From: JAFDVL01 sp963794955
GTDB taxonomy: Bacteria > Acidobacteriota > Blastocatellia > RBC074
NCBI GenBank assembly: GCA_963794955.1
Contig: CAWCGF010000040.1
Coordinates: 124,001 to 188,000, forward strand
Direction: 5' to 3'
Length of the DNA stretch: 64,000 bases
Both the position numbers and the translations under genes were made by a program. Shown here piece after piece: positions 15,517-23,598 of the stretch (position 1 is its first letter; the number at the start of each line of letters is the position of its first letter). Below the pieces are notes generated by a model, which saw only the letters and a program-made list of their open reading frames with translations, was not told the origin of the DNA and searched no databases.

Positions 15517-17700
15517 ATGCAAACTCGACTCATCTTTTTCTTGCTTAGTTTGTTCGCCACCTTGAGCGGTGCGCTGGCGCACCCGCTGGGGCAATACACC
15601 ATCAATCACTACGCGAAAATCGAAACCGGACTTGACCGAATAAAGATACGATACGTGCTTGATCTGGCGGAGTTGGCGGCGTTCCCGGAAATTCAAGCGG
15701 CGGATAGGGACGGCAATGGCACGCTGTCGGAAGCTGAGACCAACGCCTATTTAGAACGCAGCGTGCCGCAATTTTTGGCAGCGTTGCAATTGACGGCGGA
15801 GGGACAACACGTTGCCTTGCGTGCGCTGCGACAACAACTCAGCCTGCCGCCGGGCGCTGCTAATTTGCCGACGATGCGGATTGAATGCGATTTCGAGGGC
15901 ACGGTGGCCACTACGGCGGCGACGCGTTTTGCTTTTGCCGATAACAATCATGCCGGGCGGCAGGGTTGGCGCGAAATCGTCATCCTGGCGGCGGCGGGCG
16001 TGACGGTTTTCGACAGCAGCGCGTTTGCCAATGGCCTTACGGATGAATTGAAAGCGTATCCCGAAGATTTGTTGTTAGCGCCGCTCAACGAACGTGCTGC
16101 CACCTGGTCTGCCACGAACGGCACGTTGCCAACCGGCGCAAAAGCCTTGTTGACGCGCGCTGGCAAACCAGTCGTCGTGCAACGTGATCGGTTTGCGGAA
16201 TTGATTTCCAGGCAATCGCTGACGCCGGGATTTGTGTTGCTCGCGTTGTTGCTCGCGTTCGTGTTTGGCGGCGCACACGCGTTGTCGCCCGGACACGGCA
16301 AAACTGTCGTCGGCGCGTATTTGGTGGGCGCGCGCGGCACCGCCAGACACGCCGCGTTTCTGGGGCTGACGGTGACGATTACGCACACGTCGAGCGTCAT
16401 TGCCCTGGGCCTGGTGACGTTGTTTGCTTCGCAGTACATCGTGCCGGAAAAGCTCTTTCCGCTCTTGAGCTTGATTTCCGGTGCCCTCGTCGTAGGCATC
16501 GGCCTTCGCTTATTTGCCCAACGGCTACGCAATGCACTGAGCGGCCCAATACCTCACCCTCACTCCCATCATTCTCATGACTCTCCTCACTCTCACGGCT
16601 CCCATGAGTCCCATTCACACCTCCCACCGGCAAGAATCACTGGGCGCAATTTATTAGCGCTCGGCATTTCAGGCGGGCTATTGCCTTGTCCTTCGGCGCT
16701 GGTTGTGATGCTGTCTGCGATTGCGTTGAATCGCGTCGCGTTCGGTTTGGTCTTGCTTGTTGCCTTCAGCCTGGGATTGGCGAGCGTGTTAACGGCGATT
16801 GGCTTGGCCTTTGTTTATGCGGGCAAAATGCTCAAGTCGGAGGTGGCTGACACTGGCTGGTTGCAACAACTGGTGCGCGTCCTGCCGATAGTGAGTGCCG
16901 CTGTCATCGCTGGCTTAGGCGGCGTGATTATATGGCAAGCCTTTACGCAAGCCGGAGTTGATTTCCAGGCGCTGTTGACTATACGGGAGCCGACCGGATC
17001 ACTTTCGATGATTTCGGTGTTGATGCTGGGGCTGATTCTCGGCCTCAAACACGCCATTGAAGCTGATCACCTGGCCGCCGTCACGACAATTGTCACTGAG
17101 CGGAAAAGCCTCTGGAGTTCTTCGCTTGTCGGCGGACTGTGGGGCATCGGGCACACGATTCCGATTGTTGCAGTTGGCTTGATCGTGATCCTGCTGCGCA
17201 TTGAAATCCAAGACTCCATCGGTTTGTCGCTGGAGTTTTGTGTGGGGTTAATGCTGATTGTCTTGGGCACAAAGGCGTTATGGAAATTGTCGCGCAGCCA
17301 GCAACTGCACTTGCACGTGCATGAACATGGCGGTCAGATGCACGTGCATCCGCATTTTCATACTGAAGGCGAGGCATCTGAAGAACCCCATACGCATCAC
17401 AATTTCAACTTGAACATCCGTCCGTTGCTAGTCGGTGTAATGCATGGCTTGGCAGGCAGTGCGGCATTAGTGCCGTTGGTTGTCGCGGAAATCCGTTCGC
17501 CGCTCCTGGGCCTGTTTTATATGTTGGTCTTTGGGTTGGGTTCGATTGGCGGGATGATATTGATGAGTGCGTTGGTTGGGGTGCCGCTCCACCTGACAGC
17601 CGCCCGCTTTACGCGCTTCAATCTGGTGTTGCGTCTCGCTGCGTGCGTGTTTAGCCTTAGTTTTGGCGTGGTAATGATTTACCAGGTTCTGAAGATGTAG
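15517..17700 (+). CDS. NicO/RcnA-type metal transporter fused to a NiCoT/UreH-like transporter
   Basis: A 727-residue inner-membrane protein with three parts. (1) Signal peptide, then AHPLGQYTINHY, and a periplasmic domain with an EF-hand-like loop at residues 63-74 (DRDGNGTLSEAE). (2) A NicO/RcnA unit with GGAHALSPGHGKT (residues 251-263), a His-rich loop (about 345-370) and SGGLLPCPSALVV. (3) A second transporter unit with HAIEADH at 512-518, matching the HX4DH signature of nickel/cobalt transporters, a second His-rich loop (about 597-628) and UreH-like MHGLAGSAALVPL. NicO proteins export and NiCoT/UreH proteins move Ni or Co, so the fusion may shuttle divalent metal. ATG 15517 is preferred over TTG 15502, which lies in a palindrome. 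Confidence 0.85.
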   Translation: MQTRLIFFLLSLFATLSGALAHPLGQYTINHYAKIETGLDRIKIRYVLDLAELAAFPEIQAADRDGNGTLSEAETNAYLERSVPQFLAALQLTAEGQHVALRALRQQLSLPPGAANLPTMRIECDFEGTVATTAATRFAFADNNHAGRQGWREIVILAAAGVTVFDSSAFANGLTDELKAYPEDLLLAPLNERAATWSATNGTLPTGAKALLTRAGKPVVVQRDRFAELISRQSLTPGFVLLALLLAFVFGGAHALSPGHGKTVVGAYLVGARGTARHAAFLGLTVTITHTSSVIALGLVTLFASQYIVPEKLFPLLSLISGALVVGIGLRLFAQRLRNALSGPIPHPHSHHSHDSPHSHGSHESHSHLPPARITGRNLLALGISGGLLPCPSALVVMLSAIALNRVAFGLVLLVAFSLGLASVLTAIGLAFVYAGKMLKSEVADTGWLQQLVRVLPIVSAAVIAGLGGVIIWQAFTQAGVDFQALLTIREPTGSLSMISVLMLGLILGLKHAIEADHLAAVTTIVTERKSLWSSSLVGGLWGIGHTIPIVAVGLIVILLRIEIQDSIGLSLEFCVGLMLIVLGTKALWKLSRSQQLHLHVHEHGGQMHVHPHFHTEGEASEEPHTHHNFNLNIRPLLVGVMHGLAGSAALVPLVVAEIRSPLLGLFYMLVFGLGSIGGMILMSALVGVPLHLTAARFTRFNLVLRLAACVFSLSFGVVMIYQVLKM

Positions 17701-17736
17701 CGCAAACTTTTGAGTTTGCGCTACATCTTCAGAACC
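17685..17736. repeat. Perfect 52-base palindrome spanning the NicO stop codon
   Basis: Two 24-base arms, perfectly complementary, around a TTTG loop. The left arm (17685-17708) starts GGTTCTGAAGATG and includes the last codons and TAG stop of the NicO gene plus GCGCAAACT. The right arm (17713-17736) mirrors it and ends CTTCAGAACC. The core is the TGTAGCGCAAACT word of the dispersed family. The coding flank has been mirrored as well. Confidence 0.9.
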
Positions 17737-17826
17737 GAAAGAAAAAAATCCTTGGCCGGAAATCCGATTTCTTTTCCTCGTTCGTATGTGAGTTGACGGC
17801 AATCAGAAAATACGAGGAGATTGATT

Positions 17827-19137
17827 ATGAAAAGCTACCTGCACTTCCTATGGGCGGTAGTCTGTCCACTAGCCTTCCTTTTTGCGTTGGCATTTTCTTC
17901 AACCAGTTGTAGTTCGGCCCAATCGGCTCCCACTTCTTCGGTGCCGCCGCCCTGCGCGCTGGCGTTGGCCACCCAAGCCGGAACCACGAAGCTGGATCAG
18001 GAAATTGCCAAGTGGCAGGACAAGTCACGTTCGGCCAAGGTGAGCAACATCAGCCTGGAACAATTAGGCTGGAAATACATCGAAAAAGCCCGCGTCACCT
18101 ATGATCCCGGTTATTTCAAACTTGCCGAAGCCTGCGCTGTTTGTTTGCAAGCAAATAATCCACAGCCATTGCCTGAAGCCATGTTGCTGCGCGGGCATGC
18201 GCTGCACCAAATGCATAATTTTAAAGAAGCCGAACCGGTCGCGCGGGAGTTGGTCAAGGCGCGCGGGCTGTCGTTCGATCACGGTTTGCTCGGCGATGTG
18301 CTGATGGAACAGGGCAAACTGAAAGAAGCGATTGCGGCCTATCAGGAGATGATGAATCAAAAGCCGAACCTGCAAGCCTACAGTCGCGCCGCGCATATCC
18401 GTTGGTTAACCGGCGATATAAAAGGGGCCGCTGAATTAGCGCGGATGGCCGCGCGCGCGGGCAGTCCGCAAGACGCGGAATCTACGGCTTGGGCCTACTC
18501 GCGCCTGGCGCTCTACGAATGGCAGCTTGGGCATCTGGATAGCGCCCGGCAGTCCGTCAAAATTGCCCTGGATATGCAACCTGATTATGCTCCGGCGTTG
18601 TTAGTAAAAGGGCGCATGTTATTGGCAGAAGAGAAGGCCAGCGAAGCCGTAATCGTGCTCAAACAAGCTGTGGCGCTGAATCCGTTGCCCGACTATCACT
18701 GGACTTTAGCGGAAGCCTGGCGCGCCGCAGGCAATGAGGCCGAGGCAGCCAAAGTGGAAGCGACCTTGCTTGCCAAAGGCAGCCAGGATGATCCGCGTAC
18801 CTTGTCGGTTTATCTGGCGACTCGGCACGAACAGACTGAAAAAGCGCTGCAGCTAGCCCAGGCAGAACTGGCGGCTCGCACGGATGTTTTTACTTACGAT
18901 GCGCTGGCCTGGGCCTGGTTGGCGGCGGGCAAAACGACGGAAGCCGAAGCCGCGCTGAAACAAGCGTTGGCGGCGGGCACTGACGATGCCCGGCTGTTTT
19001 ATCACGCCGGTGTGATTGCCCAGGCGGCAGGCAAGCAGCCGGAAGCGCAGCGCTATTTCAAACGCGCGTATGCCAGTCGGCAATTGCTCTTGCCCTCGGA
19101 ACGCGATGGTTTACTAAAACAGATGACCGGAGTTTGA
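17827..19137 (+). CDS. TPR-repeat lipoprotein (second copy)
   Basis: A 436-residue protein with a hydrophobic leader and Cys28 in SSTSCSS, probably a lipoprotein. Mature part: helical tetratricopeptide repeats (MLLRGHALHQMHNFKEAEPV, LLGDVLMEQGKLKEAIAAYQ, PALLVKGRMLLAEEKASEAV). It has the same C-terminal pattern as the TPR lipoprotein at 14086 (YDALAWAWLAAGKTTEAEA, DARLFYHAGVIAQAAGKQ), so the two are paralogues on either side of the NicO fusion. ATG 17827 has ACGAGGAG eight bases upstream. It is probably a periplasmic scaffold for the cluster's DUF4331 proteins or transporters, by inference from context. Confidence 0.82.
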   Translation: MKSYLHFLWAVVCPLAFLFALAFSSTSCSSAQSAPTSSVPPPCALALATQAGTTKLDQEIAKWQDKSRSAKVSNISLEQLGWKYIEKARVTYDPGYFKLAEACAVCLQANNPQPLPEAMLLRGHALHQMHNFKEAEPVARELVKARGLSFDHGLLGDVLMEQGKLKEAIAAYQEMMNQKPNLQAYSRAAHIRWLTGDIKGAAELARMAARAGSPQDAESTAWAYSRLALYEWQLGHLDSARQSVKIALDMQPDYAPALLVKGRMLLAEEKASEAVIVLKQAVALNPLPDYHWTLAEAWRAAGNEAEAAKVEATLLAKGSQDDPRTLSVYLATRHEQTEKALQLAQAELAARTDVFTYDALAWAWLAAGKTTEAEAALKQALAAGTDDARLFYHAGVIAQAAGKQPEAQRYFKRAYASRQLLLPSERDGLLKQMTGV

Positions 19138-19179
19138 GCGCTACTCCCCCTTCAACAATATCCCCCGTTAATTACCGTA

Positions 19180-19274
19180 GTTTCGGCCTGAATGCTCGTG
19201 GGGCAGGTTCCTGACCTGCCGGCCTAAAGAAAGCACAGTTGAGTACTTGTCCCACGAGCATTCAGGCTAAAACC
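19180..19274. repeat. Dispersed palindrome, word CCTGAATGCTCGTGGG
   Basis: The arm GCCTGAATGCTCGTGGG and its mirror CCCACGAGCATTCAGGC enclose an internal hairpin (GGCAGGTTCCTGACCTGCC) next to the left arm only. The flanks TTTCGG and CTAAAACC also partly mirror. It lies between the TPR gene and the second DUF4331 gene. Confidence 0.75.
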
Positions 19275-19388
19275 GCTAGCAAGAGGTTGTAACGAAATTC
19301 GTGTGCCGAATTTCTGTGGGAGCAGTCTTTTACCCAGCGGCGAAGGAGTGCGTTGCAACCAACATAATCGCATAAGGAGAAATAGATA

Positions 19389-20909
19389 ATGATCGGTATT
19401 ACGAAACAACTGCAACGCTTTCTTGCGTTCACGTTGGCATTGACGATGAGCTTGCTCACCGTGCTGCCAGCCGTGGCTTCCAGCCACATGGACGCGCCGC
19501 TTATCACCCGCGACCCATCGGCGAATACCACCGATGTTTACGCTTTCGTCACCGAAGAAGGTGGGCAGAAATATCTGACCATCGCGCTGTCGGTTTACCC
19601 ACATGAAGAGCCAGGAGTTGGCCCCAATAAATATAATTTCGATGAGAACGTACGCTATGAAATTCATATCGCGCGCGGCAACGATGTGGCTATCGGCTTT
19701 CCGACTATGACCTATCGCTGGCAATTCGACACCGAATACAAGAATCGCCGCACGATCCTGCAATCGTATTTAGGCGTCGTGAATGATGTGGGCGATCAGA
19801 ATCAAAACCTGACACAGTCTTATTCGATCACTCGCCTCAATAATCGCACGGGCGGTCGTGCCAGTATTGGGGGCGGCCTGGTTCCGCCGAATAATCAGGG
19901 TATTGCGACACCGCTCTATAATGAGGGCAATAATGGCGAAAACCCCGCCAAGAAAGGCGTTGCTACCGAAAGTGCCCTAGACAAATACACCCAGCAAGGC
20001 ATTTACAAATTCCGCAACGGATATTGGGCCTTTGCCGGACAGCGGGATGATGGATTTTATGCGGACGTGCAGTCCATCTTTGATTTGCTGCAACTGCGCA
20101 ATCCGGGCAAAGACTCGCAAGGCGGCTTCAACGTTCACATGATGGCGCTTCGGATTCCGATGTCTGAAATCGGTGGTGACCAACAGGTCGTCGGTGTGTT
20201 TGCGACCACTAGCCGCGCGACTGTGAATGTCGGTAGAAGATTTGGCGATTATGATAAAGGGGGAAATCAAGGCCGCTATGTGCAAGTCGCACGGCAAGGC
20301 AACCCGCTCTTCAATGAAGGTCTGGTCGCTATTGCGGACAAAGACCTCTACAGCCGCACCCTGCCAACTGTAGATCGTCTCCTGTTTCGCCGTTATGCCG
20401 AAAACCCGGAATTGGCCGCGCTCATCAATGCCATCATCGGCAAGGGCGCGCAATTGGCGATTCCGACAGGCCGCGCCGACATCGCCGCGATTTTTATTCC
20501 TGATGTGATTAAAGTGGACCTTTCCACCACTAAGGCGCGGCTGGCTGGCAACAGCGATAGCACGAATCCAGATGATGCAGGATTTTCGCGCCTGGGCATC
20601 TTCGGGGGAGATGTCTTGGAAAGTCCATCGGCGGGGCACCCCTTCCGCCTATCAGGCAAAGTGCTTGGGGCTGATGCTGCCAAATTCTACGTTCCCGGAG
20701 GATGGCCCAATGGACGTCGCTTTGGGGATGACGTTGTGGACATCGCCATCATCGCCTTGCTTTCGGATTTGCGCGATGGGAACAATCCGAAAATCAGTGA
20801 TCCGTTCATGGGCAATTATGACGGGGTAACGCGTAACGATCAGGGCTATAACAAAGTCTTCCCGTATGAACCCACCCCACACAATGGGCGGAATCATACA
20901 CATCCATAA
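19389..20909 (+). CDS. DUF4331 domain exported protein (second copy)
   Basis: A 506-residue exported protein. The signal peptide ends near AVASSHMDAP, and the mature start SHMDAPLITRDPSANTTDVY is typical of DUF4331. The C-terminal block NGRRFGDDVVDIAIIALLSD is conserved with the first copy (NGRRLGDDVIDT). The terminus is rich in His, Asn and Pro (PHNGRNHTHP). Function is unknown for the family. It lies mid-cluster with strong AAGGAG at its ATG and a strong terminator just after its stop. Confidence 0.9.
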   Translation: MIGITKQLQRFLAFTLALTMSLLTVLPAVASSHMDAPLITRDPSANTTDVYAFVTEEGGQKYLTIALSVYPHEEPGVGPNKYNFDENVRYEIHIARGNDVAIGFPTMTYRWQFDTEYKNRRTILQSYLGVVNDVGDQNQNLTQSYSITRLNNRTGGRASIGGGLVPPNNQGIATPLYNEGNNGENPAKKGVATESALDKYTQQGIYKFRNGYWAFAGQRDDGFYADVQSIFDLLQLRNPGKDSQGGFNVHMMALRIPMSEIGGDQQVVGVFATTSRATVNVGRRFGDYDKGGNQGRYVQVARQGNPLFNEGLVAIADKDLYSRTLPTVDRLLFRRYAENPELAALINAIIGKGAQLAIPTGRADIAAIFIPDVIKVDLSTTKARLAGNSDSTNPDDAGFSRLGIFGGDVLESPSAGHPFRLSGKVLGADAAKFYVPGGWPNGRRFGDDVVDIAIIALLSDLRDGNNPKISDPFMGNYDGVTRNDQGYNKVFPYEPTPHNGRNHTHP

Positions 20910-20923
20910 ACCTGGCAGCTTAA

Positions 20924-20964
20924 GCTGGGACAACGGCTCATGGCGTTGTCCCAGCCTCTTTTTT
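20924..20964 (+). terminator. Rho-independent terminator after second DUF4331 gene
   Basis: GCTGGGACAACG and CGTTGTCCCAGC form a perfect 12-bp stem around eight bases, followed by CTCTTTTTT. It divides the cluster into an upstream five-gene block and a downstream three-gene block. Confidence 0.9.
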
Positions 20965-21018
20965 ACGATAGCCCCTCACTAGCTAACCACCTAACTAACT
21001 TTGAGGAGGAACTGAAGC

Positions 21019-21885
21019 ATGCAAGATAAGCAACCTATGACGCGTAGCTGGACTATCAGATGGTTTACCGTAGCGATGTTGGCGCTGACCTTAGTCGCCG
21101 GCACCAGCGTTTGGACGGCAACTTTCGTTTCTGCTAATCACCCTGTCTTAGTCGAAGGAGAGGCGGATTTTGATGGTGATGGGCGACTTGGCACAGCGGA
21201 AGATACGGATGGGGATGATCGTATCTTCGGGACAATTACAGCGGCGCTCGGCGCTGCGAATGGGGGAGCCAATCAAAATGGCCGTGTAACCATCGTGACC
21301 TCGGGACGCTTTCACGAACAACTGATTGTCTCGAATGCGAATGGCAACACGACCATCGAAGCCGCCCCCGGCGTTGAAGCGACTATTGATGCGGTGGCGA
21401 CCGGCACACGGGCCACCCAATTCACCGGCAGCACGAATGTGGTGCGGCAAGGCCAGCCCGGCATCATCATCAATGCGCCGAACAATCGGTATGTCACGTT
21501 GCGCAATCTCGTGGTTCGCAACTGGCTCGAAGGCATTCTCGTCCTCAACCAAACGCGTGTGACGTTGGACAACGTGCGCTTGGAAGGCAACGTGAATTAC
21601 GGGATTCATGTGACGGGGGATAGCAAGGCGCTCATCACGAAGTCGCAAATTAGTTCGACCGGCTTCCGCGTAGGGGCGACGGGCGATTTTCCTAATGCGC
21701 AAACGCCGACCCCTGGCAGCGGCATCGTCTTTGAAGGATCGTCCCGTGGTTTGGTGGTGGACACGACCGTCAGTGGTAATTTCCGCTACGGCGTAGCCGC
21801 TTTTCAGAACGCTTTTGCGGAAGCGCGCGACGTAACGGCGTTTGATAATGACGATAACTTCTATCGTGTTTTCCGAACTAGATAA
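21019..21885 (+). CDS. Exported right-handed beta-helix protein with EF-hand-like loops
   Basis: A 288-residue protein with a signal peptide (to about residue 39). Next comes an acidic Ca-binding-like stretch, DFDGDGRLGTAE (50-61) then DTDGDDRIFG. The rest is parallel beta-helix rungs (YVTLRNLVVRNWLEGILVLN, VTLDNVRLEGNVNYGIHVTG, GLVVDTTVSGNFRYGVAAFQ), as in pectate-lyase-like and NosD-like proteins. There is no recognisable lyase active site. NosD-like helices sit beside metal centres in copper enzymes, so a metal-handling role fits the neighbours, but this is inference. ATG 21019 follows GAGGAGG. Confidence 0.75.
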   Translation: MQDKQPMTRSWTIRWFTVAMLALTLVAGTSVWTATFVSANHPVLVEGEADFDGDGRLGTAEDTDGDDRIFGTITAALGAANGGANQNGRVTIVTSGRFHEQLIVSNANGNTTIEAAPGVEATIDAVATGTRATQFTGSTNVVRQGQPGIIINAPNNRYVTLRNLVVRNWLEGILVLNQTRVTLDNVRLEGNVNYGIHVTGDSKALITKSQISSTGFRVGATGDFPNAQTPTPGSGIVFEGSSRGLVVDTTVSGNFRYGVAAFQNAFAEARDVTAFDNDDNFYRVFRTR

Positions 21886-21916
21886 GCTGGGAACCTATCG
21901 AAACTTCAATCCAAGA

Positions 21917-21947
21917 GCGGCAGGAAAGTATCTTTCCCGCCGCTTTT
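21917..21947 (+). terminator. Terminator after beta-helix gene
   Basis: GCGGCAGGAAAG and CTTTCCCGCCGC form a 12-bp stem with one mismatch around TAT, followed by TTTT. It lies about 30 bases beyond the beta-helix stop codon. Confidence 0.75.
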
Positions 21948-22126
21948 GGTCTGTAGGTAGAAGGCAGCATAGAGGTATACTCGCCGCTTAGCGCGGTTTG
22001 CAACGGGGTGTGTTTGCGCCCTTGCGGGCTGGAACTGGACAACGGACAAAGGGAAAATGAGAAGCGCGAGCACACCGTCGCACTTTTGCCGCCGTGCTTA
22101 AACCCACCTTTTTCGTGAGGAGAAGA

Positions 22127-23251
22127 ATGATACAACCGCCTACTGCCACCCGCTGGGCACGCTTTGGTGGCGCGTGCTTTTGTCTTTGGACTTTCCTGGT
22201 CTTGCCTGTCTGGGCACATGATCCCGGTTTGAGTAATGTGGATATGAGGCTGGCCGGGAATCAGGTGACTGCCGAGCTGGTTTACAATTATGTGGACATC
22301 GAAGGCACCGTGCTGGTGGATAAAGACCTGGATCGCACCATCACGCCCGATGAATTCAATGCCGCGAAATCAGCACTGGAACAATTGGCACGCAATGCCC
22401 TGGAGGTCAGCTTTGATGGCGTAGTAAGGCTGCCGAGCGAAGTCCAAGTCCGCATCGCCAAGGCCGAAGATGGGCGTGATACCGCTTATTTTTCGCTCGT
22501 CTATGCGGGGACGCCCTCCTCGTCAATGGTTGTGCAATCAAAGATAATGAGCCAGCTTTCACGTGGGCATCGGGAGTATTTTAAACTCACCAACGCTGCC
22601 GGAGGGACGATTTCTGAACGGTTGCTGGATGCCGAGAACGCGCGAGCAGAAATCGCAGCAGGTGAATTATCCGCTGCCCTGGGCCGCTGGCATACCTTCA
22701 AGCAATTTCTGATTTTGGGTATTGAGCATATCTTGCTGGGCTTTGATCATCTGTGCTTTTTAGTAGCATTGTTGTTAGTGGCAACAACCTTGTCCTCTGT
22801 CATCAAAATCGTCACGTCCTTCACCATTGCACACTCCATCACGTTAGCGTTGGCGGCTTTCGATAAGGTCACGCTCTCGCCCAGCCTTGTCGAGCCGATG
22901 ATTGCGGTTTCGATTATCTATGTTGGACTGGAAAATATCTGGCGACACGGCAAGGAAATCGAAGGGCGCTGGTTGTTGACGTTTGCGTTTGGCTTGATTC
23001 ATGGCTTTGGTTTTGCGGGCGTGCTGAAAGATTTGAATATCGGTGCGGGTGGCAGCGGCATTGCGGTTCCTCTGGTGTCGTTTAATGTCGGTGTCGAGTT
23101 GGGACAACTGGCCGTTGCGGCGTTGGTTTGGCCGTTATTGCAATGGTTGCGCAATCGTCCGGCATTGACCCGGAAGTTAGTTCCCGTCGGTTCGTTGCTC
23201 GTGGCCATAGCGGGTGGCTATTGGTTAGTTGAAAGAACCTTACTGAAGTAA
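22127..23251 (+). CDS. HupE/UreJ-family membrane protein with periplasmic EF-hand-like domain
   Basis: A 374-residue protein. The signal peptide ends before HDPGLSNVDM. A periplasmic domain of about 150 residues contains an EF-hand-like loop DKDLDRTITPDE (65-76). The membrane domain carries the HupE/UreJ hallmarks GIEHILLGFDH (198-208), SFTIAHSITLAL and FGLIHGFGFAG, with conserved histidines thought to coordinate nickel or cobalt. HupE/UreJ proteins are Ni/Co permeases. The N-terminal domain looks like that of the NicO fusion (same order: AH-start, beta strands, Dx-Dx-loop, helix). ATG 22127 follows GAGGAGAAG. Metal import is the likely role. Confidence 0.87.
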   Translation: MIQPPTATRWARFGGACFCLWTFLVLPVWAHDPGLSNVDMRLAGNQVTAELVYNYVDIEGTVLVDKDLDRTITPDEFNAAKSALEQLARNALEVSFDGVVRLPSEVQVRIAKAEDGRDTAYFSLVYAGTPSSSMVVQSKIMSQLSRGHREYFKLTNAAGGTISERLLDAENARAEIAAGELSAALGRWHTFKQFLILGIEHILLGFDHLCFLVALLLVATTLSSVIKIVTSFTIAHSITLALAAFDKVTLSPSLVEPMIAVSIIYVGLENIWRHGKEIEGRWLLTFAFGLIHGFGFAGVLKDLNIGAGGSGIAVPLVSFNVGVELGQLAVAALVWPLLQWLRNRPALTRKLVPVGSLLVAIAGGYWLVERTLLK

Positions 23252-23598
23252 GCGCGGCGGCAACTGTTCTGCTGCAAGCTCGCCTTTTTCATTTTCCCTT
23301 TGCCCTTTATGCGAAACAGGCAGAAGGAATAATGCAGCGGGAACCTCCCTCGAAATTCCATAGTCTTCAAAATAATATTTTTCCGATTTCGTCCCTGCGC
23401 TTGAAGGTCTCAATTTTTCGATCATTCAAGCGTCCCGCCGGGAAAAGTAGGGCGGGGATGAGCAATAGCCTTGCATTAAAAGTGTTCACAGCAGAGCAAC
23501 CCAGTTCGCTCCTACCGACGCGCCGGATCAGCGATAAATCCTATTTCCGATTTTGTGCGTATTTGCAGATGACGGTTACGCTAGCAAATGAGGAATGC
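23252..23598. other. 347-base intergenic leader before the TonB receptor
   Basis: No gene was found, although the receptor's frame is open back to 23332. The 5' part has CTCGCCTTTTTCATTTTCCC, like an arm of the low-complexity palindromes. The middle holds a GC-rich stem (TCCCGCC / GGCGGGGA near 23431-23460). I looked for a cobalamin riboswitch and did not find its conserved core. Confidence 0.5.

Noticed and set aside
23252..23598. Cobalamin riboswitch before the TonB receptor
   Set aside because: The expected conserved core sequence was not found. Only a generic GC-rich stem is present.
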